A DNA stretch of 64,000 bases from Pollutimonas sp963712655 (GTDB taxonomy: Bacteria; Pseudomonadota; Gammaproteobacteria; Burkholderiales; Burkholderiaceae_B). Of the stretch, positions 11,886 to 21,662 are shown piece after piece (position 1 is the first letter of the stretch; each line of letters opens with the position of its first letter). The stretch covers positions 310,001 through 374,000 of the forward strand of contig CAVQIT010000009.1 in assembly GCA_963712655.1 (NCBI GenBank), written 5' to 3'. The notes under the pieces are model-generated. The model ran no database searches. It saw only the letters and a program-made list of their open reading frames with translations, and was not told where the DNA came from. A program made the translations under genes and the position numbers.

Positions 11886-12953
11886 ATGGAGTTTTTGCAC
11901 CGATCCGTGCTGTTGGAGCCTACGGTCAACGCCCTTGTTGATCCTGATTTTGGCGCCAAGAGAAAACGCGAACCCGTTGGGGGTATGCCGCCGGCATTGG
12001 CTGAAGGGGTTTTTGTAGACGGTACGTTCGGGCGGGGCGGACACAGCCGCTTTCTGCTGTCCCGCATGTCCGGGACGGCCAGGCTGGTGGTGTTTGACAA
12101 GGATCCGCAGGCGATCGAGGCGGCTTATGTTTTGCAGCGCGAAGATTCCCGGGTCGTAGTCGTGCATGGCGGATTTGCTTCGATGCCGCAGCGGCTCGAA
12201 CAGTTGGGCATAGAAAAGGTTAATGGCGTGATGCTCGATCTGGGGTTTTCATCCCCTCAGATCGACGATGCCAGCAGGGGGTTTTCGTTTATGCGCGAAG
12301 GCCCGTTGGATATGCGGATGGACACGAGCAGCGGACTTACTGCTGCGCAATGGCTGGCGCAAGTCAGTGTCGAAGAGTTAAAGGAGGTCATAGCAAAATA
12401 TGGCGAAGAACGGTTTGCTTTCCAGATTGCAAAGGCGGTTATTGCTCGCCGCGAATCCAGGCCGCTGCGTACAACGCTCGACCTCGCCGAGCTCGTCGCC
12501 AGTGTCGTCCGTACGCGCGAAAAGGGTCAACACCCGGCCACCCGCACCTTTCAGGCTATACGGATTCACATCAATGAAGAACTCCAGGAGCTCGCGCTCG
12601 CCCTCGCGGCAGTTCTGAAGGTATTAGCCCCGGGAGGGCGTTTGGCGGTGATCAGCTTTCATTCTCTTGAAGACCGCATGGTCAAGCAGTGCATAGCGGC
12701 GGCGGCAAGGCCGGCCGAGGCACATGCCCGCATGCCTATTTTCGAGAAGGACATGCCTCAGCCCATCCTGCGTTCGCTGGGGCGGATATTGCCTAGCGCC
12801 GAGCAGGCGACAGAGAACGTACGGGCCAGGTCGGCGGTCTTGCGGGTGGCTGAACGCACGGCGACGCCCTTGCCGAAAGACCAGGGGGCCTCTTTTGTAA
12901 CCGCGATGAGCCTGGTGTCGGGGCAGGCAAGCTCTAAAAAAGGGCGCAAATAA
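11886..12953 (+). CDS. rsmH: 16S rRNA m4C1402 methyltransferase RsmH
   Basis: SAM-dependent N4-methyltransferase of C1402 in the decoding centre of 16S rRNA (formerly MraW), 355 residues. It opens with the conserved LHRSVLLEPTVNALV, has the SAM-binding VDGTFGRGGHSRFLL (after an insertion of about 20 residues that begins FGAKRKREP), MLDLGFSSPQIDDASRGFSF, PLDMRMD and the C-terminal FHSLEDRMVK. ATG 11886 lies just before these. The stop TAA shares one base with the ftsL ATG (TAATG), indicating translational coupling in the dcw operon. Confidence 0.95.
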   Translation: MEFLHRSVLLEPTVNALVDPDFGAKRKREPVGGMPPALAEGVFVDGTFGRGGHSRFLLSRMSGTARLVVFDKDPQAIEAAYVLQREDSRVVVVHGGFASMPQRLEQLGIEKVNGVMLDLGFSSPQIDDASRGFSFMREGPLDMRMDTSSGLTAAQWLAQVSVEELKEVIAKYGEERFAFQIAKAVIARRESRPLRTTLDLAELVASVVRTREKGQHPATRTFQAIRIHINEELQELALALAAVLKVLAPGGRLAVISFHSLEDRMVKQCIAAAARPAEAHARMPIFEKDMPQPILRSLGRILPSAEQATENVRARSAVLRVAERTATPLPKDQGASFVTAMSLVSGQASSKKGRK

Positions 12954-13258
12954 TGGGACGCCTGAGCCTGCTTTTCGCGGCCTTGCTGATGGTCTCGGCC
13001 ATCTCCCTGGTAACTGCCCGTTTCCAGTCGCGGCAATTATTTGTACAGACCGATAGTCTTCAGAACAAGGCTCGCGAACTCGACACCGATTGGCGCCGCT
13101 TGCAACTCGAGCGCGCCGAACTGGCGCGCAATGCCCGCATCGATGGCACGGCCCGCTCGGAGCTGGCAATGGATTCGACGTCGCCCGGCCGGACCATCTA
13201 CATCAAAGGTCTTGCTCCAAAAGCCGCCGCGACAGGCGGTCCGGAGGCTCGTCCGTGA
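12953..13258 (+). CDS. ftsL: cell division protein FtsL
   Basis: Small bitopic divisome protein of 101 residues that links FtsQ-FtsB to the FtsWI synthase. One N-terminal membrane segment (about residues 4-21, LSLLFAALLMVSAISLVT) is followed by a periplasmic helical region with leucine-zipper character (residues 25-65, SLQNKARELDTDWRRLQLER). Sequence conservation in this family is low, so the call rests on size, topology and position between rsmH and ftsI. It overlaps rsmH by 1 nt and ftsI by 4 nt (GTGA). Confidence 0.9.
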   Translation: MGRLSLLFAALLMVSAISLVTARFQSRQLFVQTDSLQNKARELDTDWRRLQLERAELARNARIDGTARSELAMDSTSPGRTIYIKGLAPKAAATGGPEARP

Positions 13259-14991
13259 AGCGCGTCCGATTCTACGACAGCCCTGTGCTGAATGTGCAGA
13301 TGCCTTTGTGGCGATCACGCCTGGTGCTGATTCTTTTGATGCTGGGCTTTGTGGCGCTGGGCGCCAAGGCCATGTATTTGCAGGGCCTGTCCACCGAGTT
13401 TCTGCAGGAACAGGGCGAGCGCCGCTACGAGCGTACATTGGTACTGCCTGCGACCCGTGGCAAAATATTCGACCGCAGCGGTTCCGTTGTATTGGCGTCC
13501 AGCGTGCCGGTACGCGCCATCTGGGCCATTCCCGAAGACACGCGCGCCGCTACCGATGACCAATTGGAAGGACTGGGCAAGTTGTTGGAGCTGCCGGTCA
13601 AGGACATCAAGAACAGGCTGGCCGACGATGAAAAGAATTTCGTCTACATCAAGCGCCAGGTGTCGGTGGAGACCGCCGAGGCCATCCGGAAAATGAAGAT
13701 TCCCGGTTTCCATCAGCAGGTGGAAATGCGGCGCTTCTATCCCGAAGGCAATATTGCGGCGCATGTGGTCGGGTTCACCAATATCGAGGACCGGGGCATC
13801 GATGGCGTCGAGTTGGCGTTCAACTCCGAGCTTTCGGGCAAGCCCGGTTCGCGCCGCGTGATCAAGGATCGCCTGGGCCGCGTGGTCGAAGATGTGCAAG
13901 CGATAATTCCTCCGGTCGATGGCCAGGATTTGAGCCTGTCGATCGATACCGGCTTGCAGTTCGATACTTATACCGCGCTCAAGAAAGCGATGGACGAGAA
14001 CAAGGCCAAGGCGGCTTCCGGCATTGTGCTGGACGTGCGCACCGGCGAAGTCCTGGCGCTGGTCAATTTGCCCACCTACAACCCGAATGACCGGAACGAC
14101 CGCAAGGGCGCCGTTTTACGCAATGGGGCGATGACCGATACGTTCGAGCCCGGCTCTATCATGAAGCCCTTCACGGCGGCGCTTGCCCTGGATATCCAGC
14201 GTATAAGCACCTCTACGCTATTTGAAACGGGCAATGGGCAGTATCGCTATCAGGGTTCGACGATTTCCGATGTAAGCCGCAACGGCACGCTGAATGTGGC
14301 GGGCATCCTGCGGCGTTCAAGCAATATCGGCATGACCATGATTTCCGAGAAACTGACGTCCCAGGAAATGTGGACCAAGTTTACCGAGCTTGGTTTTGGG
14401 CGGGCGCCGCACGCCAATTTCCCGGGAGTGGCGTCGGGCCGCTTGCGTCCGTGGGAGCGCTGGCGCCCTATCGAGAGGGCTACCATGGCGTATGGCTATG
14501 GCCTGTCGGCATCCCTGCTGCAAATCGCCCACGCCTACACGGCGTTTGCGCGTAATGGCGACATGGTATCGCTGACCTTGCTCAAGCGGGAAGGCAAGCC
14601 CACCAGCGTTCAGGTTTATACGCCCAAGGTGGCGGGCCAGATTCGCGCCATGCTGGAAGCGGCGGCCGGACCGGATGGCGCGAAACTGGCGAAGGTGCAG
14701 GGCTATCGAGTGGCCGGCAAGAGCGGCACTGCGCGCAAGATCGTCAACGGCAAGTACAGTACGTCGCAATACCGAAGTTCATTCGTCGGTTTTGCTCCCG
14801 TTTCCAATCCGCGCATTGTGGTGGCGGTAACGCTGGATGAGCCGCATGCCGGCGCCTACTATGGCGGCCGCGTGGCAGCCCCGATTTTTGCCAATGTGGT
14901 GGCCAGCAGCTTGCGCCGCCTGGGCGTGCAGCCCGATGCCCCGATTGAGTCGCTGGTGGCGGTGGGCCCCAAAGGGGAGGTGCCGCAATGA
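13255..14991 (+). CDS. ftsI: septal peptidoglycan transpeptidase FtsI (PBP3)
   Basis: Penicillin-binding protein 3, the DD-transpeptidase that cross-links septal peptidoglycan with FtsW; 578 residues. It has a single N-terminal membrane helix (about residues 18-40), the PBP dimerisation domain with GKIFDRSG and RRFYPEGNIAAHVVGF, and the transpeptidase domain with the three active-site motifs: GSIMKP (nucleophile Ser301), SSN (in RRSSNIGM) and KSGTA. The GTG start at 13255 overlaps the ftsL stop by 4 nt and begins the conserved short cytoplasmic tail; upstream codons in frame are within ftsL. The stop overlaps the murEF start (ATGA). Confidence 0.96.
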   Translation: MKRVRFYDSPVLNVQMPLWRSRLVLILLMLGFVALGAKAMYLQGLSTEFLQEQGERRYERTLVLPATRGKIFDRSGSVVLASSVPVRAIWAIPEDTRAATDDQLEGLGKLLELPVKDIKNRLADDEKNFVYIKRQVSVETAEAIRKMKIPGFHQQVEMRRFYPEGNIAAHVVGFTNIEDRGIDGVELAFNSELSGKPGSRRVIKDRLGRVVEDVQAIIPPVDGQDLSLSIDTGLQFDTYTALKKAMDENKAKAASGIVLDVRTGEVLALVNLPTYNPNDRNDRKGAVLRNGAMTDTFEPGSIMKPFTAALALDIQRISTSTLFETGNGQYRYQGSTISDVSRNGTLNVAGILRRSSNIGMTMISEKLTSQEMWTKFTELGFGRAPHANFPGVASGRLRPWERWRPIERATMAYGYGLSASLLQIAHAYTAFARNGDMVSLTLLKREGKPTSVQVYTPKVAGQIRAMLEAAAGPDGAKLAKVQGYRVAGKSGTARKIVNGKYSTSQYRSSFVGFAPVSNPRIVVAVTLDEPHAGAYYGGRVAAPIFANVVASSLRRLGVQPDAPIESLVAVGPKGEVPQ

Positions 14992-17768
14992 CGGCGCAAG
15001 ACATCGTCTCCTGGCTAAGCGGGCGCGTGGCGCGAACAGCGCATCTGGGCCTGGACTCGCGCCAGCTTCATGCTGGCGATGTGTTTTTTGCCTGCCCCGG
15101 TTTGACCAGCGATGGCCGCTCGTTCGTCGAGCAAGCCATTGAGCAGGGCGCCGCGGCGATCGTGTTCCAGTCGGATGCCGGCATGGCCTTGCCGGTCGCG
15201 GCTATCCCGGTTCTCGAGGTCGAGGGCCTGTCTGAAAAATTGGGACTGATTGCGCATCTTTGGTATGGGGAGCCGTCGTTGGCCATGTCGGTCGTGGCCG
15301 TCACCGGCACGAATGGCAAGACGACGTGCGTTCAGTGGATCGCCGCCGCGTTGAATGCCGAAGGCGTGCCTTGCGGCACCATCGGCACCTTGGGTATTGC
15401 CATGCCCGATGGTTCCAGCCTGGGCGGCGCGTTGACCACTCCCGATGTCCTGACCATGCATCGCAGCCTCGCGGCCATGCGCGATGCCGGCGCCGCCGTG
15501 GTGGCGCTGGAAGCGTCGTCGATAGGCATCGAACAGGGTCGGCTGGACCATGTGCATATCGAGATCGCGGCGTTCACCAACTTGACGCGCGATCATCTCG
15601 ATTACCACGGCACCTTGCAAAACTACAGGCTCGCGAAGTTCGCGCTGTTCAATACTCCCGGCCTGCGCGCCGCCGTCATCAATGCCGATGATCAGGCCGG
15701 CCTCGATTTGCTGGAGGCGGCGCCTGTAGCCCGCGCCGTGGCTTATTCGCTGGGCCGCAACCAGGCGGCCGCCATACAGGCGCATGAAATACAAACGGGT
15801 TCTTATGGCCTGGTATTCAATCTGGCAACGCGCGACGGTGTTGCGCAGCTGCTGACGCGGCTGGTGGGCGAGCATAATATTTCCAATCTGTTGCTGGTGG
15901 CCGGCGTGCTGCAGGAATTGGGTTGGGATCTGCCCCGGATTGCCCGCGTGCTGGCGACGTTGAGTAGCGTCGAGGGCCGTTTGCAGATTGTGGAAGCGCC
16001 GGCAGGCGTTGAAGCGGCGCTGGTGGTGGTCGATTATGCGCATACCCCGGATGCTCTGGAAAGAGCCTTGATCGCATTGCGCGGTGTCGCTCGCGCCCGC
16101 GGCGGCCGGCTGGTGTGCGTGTTCGGCTGCGGCGGCAGCCGCGACAGCGGCAAGCGTCCTATCATGGGCCGTATTGCCGCCACGCTGGCCGATAGCGTTA
16201 TTCTTGCCAACGACAATCCCCGCATGGAAGATCCCCGGGCGATTGTGGAGCAGATTGCCGCGGGCATGCCGCATGCGCCGCGCATCGAACTGGACCGCGC
16301 GCTGGCCATCATGTCGGCCATCTGGACGGCGCAGGCCGACGATGTGGTGTTGCTGGCGGGAAAAGGTCATGAAACCTACCAGGAAATGCAAGGCGAGCGG
16401 CTGCCTTTCGATGACAGGGAGTGGGCCCGATTCGCCCTGAACTGGCGCCGCGGCGCTACGCTTTCCACCGATTCGCGCAAGATACGCGCCGGCCAATTGT
16501 TTGCCGCCATCAAAGGCGATGCGTTCGACGGCCATGCTTACCTTGCCCAGGTTCAGGAGGCCGGAGCGAGCGGCGCGATTGTGGCGCAGCGGGACGCAAC
16601 CGTCAGCCTGCCTCAGTTTGCGCTGGGCGACACGCGCGCCGCGCTGATACGCATCAGTACGGCCTGGCGCCGTATTTTCATGCTGCCGCTGATCGGCGTG
16701 ACGGGCAGCAACGGCAAAACGACCACCAAGGAAATGATCGCCTCCATCCTGCGCGCCTGGCTGGGCGCCGACGCAAGCCTGGCCACGCAGGGCAATCTGA
16801 ATAACGATATTGGCGTGCCCCTGACCATCCTGCGCTTGAGCGATCAGCACCGGGCGGGAGTCATAGAGCTGGGTATGAACCATCCCGGCGAAATCTCGCT
16901 GTTGGCCCGGATTGCCCAGCCTACCGTAGCCCTGGTCAATAATGCGCAACGGGAACATCAGGAGTTCATGCATACGGTCGAGGCGGTTGCCAGGGAAAAC
17001 GGCGCGGTCATTGAAGCCTTGCCCATCGACGGCGTGGCGGTGTTTCCGGGCGATGACGAATACACCGGCTTGTGGCGCGGCTTTGCCGGCCATCGCCAGG
17101 TGGTGGACTTTGGCTTCGATCCGGCGTTTGCCGTTTACGCCGACCAGATTCATGCCGAATCCGCGCGCACAATGTGCCAGATATACACGCCCGCGGGCAG
17201 TGCAGGCGTGGTCTTGTCCACGCCCGGTTTGCACAATCTGCGCAATGCGCTGGCCGCCGCGGCTTGCGCCAGCGCCATCGGCGTTCCGCTGACCGCCATT
17301 GTGCAAGGCCTTGAGGCTTTCAATCCGGTCTCCGGCCGGATGCAGCCGCGTCAGCTTGCCGATGGCTTCCAACTAATAGACGACACCTACAACGCCAACC
17401 CCGATTCGGTCCGGGCCGCCATCGATGTGCTGGCGCGGCTGGCGGGCAAGAAAATACTGGTGCTGGGCGATATGGCCGAAGTGGGTGCCAACAGCCATGC
17501 CATGCATGCCGAGGTGGGCGCCTATGCGCGGGAGCGCGGGATCGATATCTTGCTGGTGTTTGGCCCGGCTTGCGTTTTCGCCGCCGGCGCTTTTGGGGAC
17601 GGGGCACAGGCGTTCGATTCCATCGAGAATCTGAGCCATTGCCTGATGACGCTTGTCCCGGCCAATATTCTAGTGAAAGGATCGCGCAGCATGCGTATGG
17701 AACGAGTAGTGCGGGTGCTTGAAGCCGCTTTAATAAACCAAAAAGAAGGGGCAGGCCATGCTACTTGA
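14988..17768 (+). CDS. murEF: fused MurE-MurF peptidoglycan precursor ligase
   Basis: Bifunctional cytoplasmic ligase of 926 residues. Residues 1-483 are MurE (UDP-MurNAc-L-Ala-D-Glu:meso-diaminopimelate ligase) with the P-loop VTGTNGKTT, ALEASSIGIEQGRL and the DNPRMEDP motif that reads meso-DAP. Residues about 484-926 are MurF (adds D-Ala-D-Ala), restarting at TLSTDSRKIRAGQLF with its own P-loop VTGSNGKTTTKEM, GNLNNDIGVPLT and DDTYNANPDS. The junction near base 16450 has no stop or restart, and both halves are full-sized. Such fusions are known in Bordetella and relatives. The gene overlaps ftsI by 4 nt and mraY by 11 nt. Confidence 0.96.
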   Translation: MTAQDIVSWLSGRVARTAHLGLDSRQLHAGDVFFACPGLTSDGRSFVEQAIEQGAAAIVFQSDAGMALPVAAIPVLEVEGLSEKLGLIAHLWYGEPSLAMSVVAVTGTNGKTTCVQWIAAALNAEGVPCGTIGTLGIAMPDGSSLGGALTTPDVLTMHRSLAAMRDAGAAVVALEASSIGIEQGRLDHVHIEIAAFTNLTRDHLDYHGTLQNYRLAKFALFNTPGLRAAVINADDQAGLDLLEAAPVARAVAYSLGRNQAAAIQAHEIQTGSYGLVFNLATRDGVAQLLTRLVGEHNISNLLLVAGVLQELGWDLPRIARVLATLSSVEGRLQIVEAPAGVEAALVVVDYAHTPDALERALIALRGVARARGGRLVCVFGCGGSRDSGKRPIMGRIAATLADSVILANDNPRMEDPRAIVEQIAAGMPHAPRIELDRALAIMSAIWTAQADDVVLLAGKGHETYQEMQGERLPFDDREWARFALNWRRGATLSTDSRKIRAGQLFAAIKGDAFDGHAYLAQVQEAGASGAIVAQRDATVSLPQFALGDTRAALIRISTAWRRIFMLPLIGVTGSNGKTTTKEMIASILRAWLGADASLATQGNLNNDIGVPLTILRLSDQHRAGVIELGMNHPGEISLLARIAQPTVALVNNAQREHQEFMHTVEAVARENGAVIEALPIDGVAVFPGDDEYTGLWRGFAGHRQVVDFGFDPAFAVYADQIHAESARTMCQIYTPAGSAGVVLSTPGLHNLRNALAAAACASAIGVPLTAIVQGLEAFNPVSGRMQPRQLADGFQLIDDTYNANPDSVRAAIDVLARLAGKKILVLGDMAEVGANSHAMHAEVGAYARERGIDILLVFGPACVFAAGAFGDGAQAFDSIENLSHCLMTLVPANILVKGSRSMRMERVVRVLEAALINQKEGAGHAT

Positions 17769-18834
17769 ACTGGCGCGTTGGCTATCGGATTCTCACATAC
17801 GCGCTTTCAGCGTATTTGAATACATTACGTTTCGCGCTGTGCTGGCTTGCGGTACCGCATTGCTGATCGGGCTGTTTGCGGGGCCATGCGTCATTCGCAA
17901 GCTTACCGAGTTGAAAATAGGCCAGGCCGTGCGCCCGTACGGCCCCGAATCGCACTTGGTAAAGAACGGCACGCCGACCATGGGCGGCGTGCTGATCCTT
18001 ATTTCTGTCGGCGTCAGTACCCTGCTGTGGGCCGATTGGACCAATCGTTTCGTCTGGGTGGTGTTGCTGGTGACTTTCGGTTTCGGCTGGATAGGCTGGG
18101 CCGACGACTATAAGAAGGTGGTCAATCGCGATCCCGAGGGCATGTCGTCGCGCCGCAAGTTTATCTTGCAGGCATTGATAGGCATCGTTGCCGCGGTTTA
18201 CTTGAGTTTTGCCGTGTCGGCCCCCGCCAACGCGGAGCTTTGGCCATTATTTCGCGACTGGATGCTAAGCGGCCTGACCATGCCTTTGCCTACGCGGGCA
18301 GACCTTATTGTGCCTTTTTTCAAAAGCGTCAGCTATCCCTTGGGGGTGTTTGGCTTTGTGGCATTGACATGGCTGGTCATTGTCGGTTCCAGCAATGCCG
18401 TCAATCTTACCGATGGCCTTGACGGGCTGGCCATCATGCCTACCGTGATGGTTGGCAGCGCATTGGGCATTTTTGCGTATGTTGTGGGCCGGGTCGATTA
18501 TTCGAAATATTTGCTGTTTCCCTATATACCGGGTGCCTCCGAACTAATGGTGATCTGCGCCGCCATCGCCGGCGCGGGGCTTGCGTTCTTGTGGTTCAAC
18601 GCGTATCCGGCCCAAGTGTTCATGGGCGATGTGGGCGCGCTGGCGCTGGGCGGCGCGTTGGGGACGATAGCCGTGATTGTGCGCCAGGAAATCGTGCTTT
18701 TCATCATGGGAGGGGTCTTCGTTGTGGAGACGCTCTCTGTGATGCTGCAAGTGACATGGTTCAAGTACACCAAGAAACGCTATGGACAAGGCCGGCGCAT
18801 TTTCCGCATGGCGCCGCTTGCACCATCATTTTGA
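17758..18834 (+). CDS. mraY: MraY (lipid I synthase), C-terminus frameshifted
   Basis: Phospho-MurNAc-pentapeptide translocase; moves phospho-MurNAc-pentapeptide to undecaprenyl phosphate, making lipid I in the inner membrane. The readable part is 358 residues with about ten membrane segments and the motifs PTMGGVLIL, WADDYKK, SNAVNLTDGLDGL and MGDVGALALGG. At about 18818 (CTTGCAC where CTGCAC is expected) one extra base destroys the conserved PLHHHFE motif and ends the frame early. In the +1 frame the rest follows (HHHFEVGGWKETQVVVRFW), and a second shift near 18917 restores the usual LKLR ending at 18930, overlapping murD. A real loss of HHH would inactivate the enzyme, so sequence error is likely. 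Confidence 0.9.
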   Translation: MLLELARWLSDSHIRAFSVFEYITFRAVLACGTALLIGLFAGPCVIRKLTELKIGQAVRPYGPESHLVKNGTPTMGGVLILISVGVSTLLWADWTNRFVWVVLLVTFGFGWIGWADDYKKVVNRDPEGMSSRRKFILQALIGIVAAVYLSFAVSAPANAELWPLFRDWMLSGLTMPLPTRADLIVPFFKSVSYPLGVFGFVALTWLVIVGSSNAVNLTDGLDGLAIMPTVMVGSALGIFAYVVGRVDYSKYLLFPYIPGASELMVICAAIAGAGLAFLWFNAYPAQVFMGDVGALALGGALGTIAVIVRQEIVLFIMGGVFVVETLSVMLQVTWFKYTKKRYGQGRRIFRMAPLAPSF

Positions 18835-18926
18835 AGTGGGCGGCTGGAAAGAAACCCAGGTGGTCGTCCGATTCTGGATCATCAGCATGATGCTCGTGCT
18901 TATCGGCTTGCAAGTTTGAAATTGCG

Positions 18927-20463
18927 ATGAACACAATGAATTTTACCTTCGCTGCGCATCGATGGCCTGACTCTGATCCTGGGGCTGGGCGAGACAGGCG
19001 CGGCCGCGGCGCTGTGGTGCGCGCAACGCGGTGCATCGCTGCGCGTGCTCGACACGCGCACGCAGCCGGGAGGACTGGAGGCTTTGCAGGACGGGCTGGA
19101 TGAATCTCGCGTCGATTACCGCTTTGGAGCGCATGTATTTACCGAAGCAGGCGCTGCTCGATGTGCATACCATCGTCCTGAGTCCGGGCCTGGTCGCCTT
19201 CCGAAGAGCCGGTCAAGTCATTTCTCGGCCTGGCGGCGCGGCGGAATATCGATGTCGTGGGCGAGATCGAGCTGTTTGCCCGAGCGCTGGCCGATATGGC
19301 GGAGCAGGGCTATAAGCCCGCTGTGCTGGCCATAACGGGCACCAACGGCAAGACGACGGTAACGGCCATGACGCGCCAACTGGTGCAGGCTTGCGGACGC
19401 ACGGCCAGGGCGGCGGGCAACATCAGCCCGGCGGCGCTCTCGGCGCTGAGCGAGGCGTTGGAGGCGGATGACCTGCCCGAGGTCTGGGTGCTTGAGTTGT
19501 CCAGCTTCCAGCTCGAGACTATCCGCACGCTGGCTGCGGATGCCGCGGTGGTGCTGAACGTGACGCAGGATCACCTGGACTGGCATGGCGCCATGCAGGC
19601 TTACGCGGCCGCCAAGGCGCGCTTGTTGACGATGGCGAAAATAGCGATCGTCAATCGCGACGATCCCGTGGTGCTCGATATGGTGGCCGCTATCGGCGGA
19701 TTGGCGGTGCGCAGTTTCGGCCGCGATGCGCCGGAATTGGTAGGCGATCTGGGGCTGGAAAACGGCCACGGCGTGTTGCTGGCTTGCCGCGGCCGATGCG
19801 GCCGACTTCGACGACCCGCCGCAAGTCACGCGCCGCAAGAAGTCTGAAAGCGAACCTGTGCGCCTGGCGGGCCGGGCCTGTCGCGCCTGATGCCGGTGGA
19901 AGCCATGCGCGTGCGCGGCCAGCACAACGCACTGAATGTGCTGGCCGCTCTGGCGCTGGCGCGCAGCCTGGGGCTGGGCTGGGCCGGCATGCTGCACGCC
20001 GTGCGCGAATATCGCGGCGAACCGCATCGCGCGGAATTTGTACGCTCGGTCGGCGGGCGTCGATTTCATCAATGACAGCAAGGGCACGAATGTCGGCGCC
20101 ACGGTGGCCGCGCTGGAAGGCATGGGCCACGTGGTGTTGATAGCGGGCGGCTTGGGCAAGGGCCAGGATTTCTGCGCCCCTGGCCAAGGCTGCCGGCGCG
20201 CCATGCCCGCGCCGTGGTGCTGATAGGCCAGGATGCGGCGCTTATTGAACAAGCCCTCGCCGGGGTGCCGGCGCATGTCGAGCGCGCGCCATCATTGGCC
20301 CAGGCCGTGGCGCGCAGCCTTGAATTGGCGCAAGCCGGCGATGCCGTGCTGCTTTCGCCGGCTTGCGCCAGCATGGATATGTTCCAGCAATTATGGTCAT
20401 CGCGGCCGCTGCTTTGTCGCGGAGGTGATGAACTGGCCTTGAGCCGAGGGAGAGGTGGCATGA
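18927..20463 (+). pseudogene. murD: murD, broken by about 11 frameshifts (probable sequence error)
   Basis: Reading across frames gives a complete UDP-N-acetylmuramoyl-L-alanine:D-glutamate ligase: LTLILGLGETG at the N-terminus, P-loop ITGTNGKTTVTAM, SSFQLE, LNVTQDHLDWHG, VRGQHNALN, DFINDSKGTNVGATVAAL, LIAGGLGKGQDF and LLSPACASMDMF. The frame changes near 18950, 19148, 19197, 19790, 19876, 20056, 20172, 20200, 20385, 20432 and 20451; nine are single-base gains and two are losses. The longest intact stretch is 19257-19785. The expected ATGA overlaps with mraY and ftsW survive. murD is essential and no other copy is visible here, so I regard this as an intact gene in poor sequence. Confidence 0.88.
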
Positions 20464-21662
20464 GCCTGTTCGCCGATTTGACCGCGGCGTCAACGCCGTA
20501 AGACCGGGCCGCACGACAATGCGCAACTTCGATCGCTGCCGCTGGTCATCGCCGCCAGTCACGCTGGTGCTGTTCGGCTTGCTGATGGTGTATTCGGCAT
20601 CGATAGCGCTGGCCGATGGCCCGCGCTACGCAAGCTATGGCCGCTATTATTTCGTTATCCGGCATGGCCTGTTTATCGTGGTGGGCCTGGTCTGCGCGCT
20701 GTTTGCGGTAACCGTGCCGATGCGAGTCTGGCAGAAGCTGGCGGTGCCTTTGTTTCTGTCGTGGCCCTGGTGCTGCTGCTGGTGGTGTTGGTGCCGGGCA
20801 TCGGGCGCGAAGTCAACGGCGCCCAGCGCTGGCTGCCTTTCGGTCCGATAAATTTCCAGCCCTCGGAACTGATGAAGCTGGCTGTGCTGCTGTACGCCGC
20901 GGACTACACCGTGCGCAAGCAAGAACACATGCAAAATTTCGTGCGCGGATTTCTGCCGATGGCTTGCGCCCTGGCGGTGGTGGGCATGGTTGTTGCTGCT
21001 GGAGCCCGACCTGGGCGCATTCATGGTGATCGTCGCGATCGCCGATCGGCATCCTGTTCCTGGGCGGCATCAACGGCAAATTGTTTTCAGCGCTGCTTGG
21101 CCGTATTGGTCGGCAGCTTCCTGCTTCTTATCTGGCTCTCGCCCTGGCGCCGCGCGCGCCTGTTTGCGTACCTGGATCCCTGGAACCACGACAACGCCTA
21201 CGGCAGCGCTTACCAGCTATCCCATTCTCTTATCGCCCTGGGACGGGGCGAGTGGTTCGGCGTCGGTTTGGGCGCCAGCATCGAAAAACTGCACTATCTG
21301 CCCGAGGCGCATACGGATTTCATTGATGGCGGTCATCGGTGAAGAACTGGGTTTCGTGGGCGTTTGCTGCCTGATCGCCCTGTTTGTCTATATCGTGCTG
21401 GCGCGGTTTCGAGATAGGACGCCAGGCCATCGCCATGGAGCGCACTTTCAACGGCCTGGTCGCCCAGGGCGTGGCCATGTGGTTCGGCGTGCAGACTTTC
21501 ATCAATATCGGCGTATGCGTGGGCCTGCTGCCGACCAAGGGGCTGACGTTGCCCATGGTCAGTTATGGCGGGTCGGGAGTCGTGATGAATCTTGTGGCCA
21601 TGGCGCTGCTGATGAGGGTCGATTTCGAGAATCGCAATCTTATGCGGGGCAAGCGGACATGA
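20460..21662 (+). pseudogene. ftsW: ftsW, broken by about 9 frameshifts (probable sequence error)
   Basis: Summed over frames this is a full SEDS-family septal peptidoglycan glycosyltransferase FtsW with about ten membrane helices: LFGLLMVYSASIA, VPGIGREVNGAQRWL, INFQPSELMKLAVLLY, LLLEPDLGAFMVI, GSAYQLSHSLIALGRG, LPEAHTDF, IGEELGFVGV, NIGVCVGLLPTKGLTLP and VSYGGSGVVMNL. The catalytic-site Asp of the EAHTDF motif is present. Frame changes fall near 20499, 20535, 20560, 20758, 20987, 21043, 21099, 21323 and 21410. The ATG overlaps the murD stop and the stop overlaps murG. Conserved residues either side of each shift argue for insertion/deletion errors rather than decay. Confidence 0.86.

Noticed and set aside
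15015..17372. Antisense open frame of 785 codons opposite murEF
   Set aside because: Shadow of the MurE-MurF fusion with His/Gln/Arg-rich translation and no recognisable domain.
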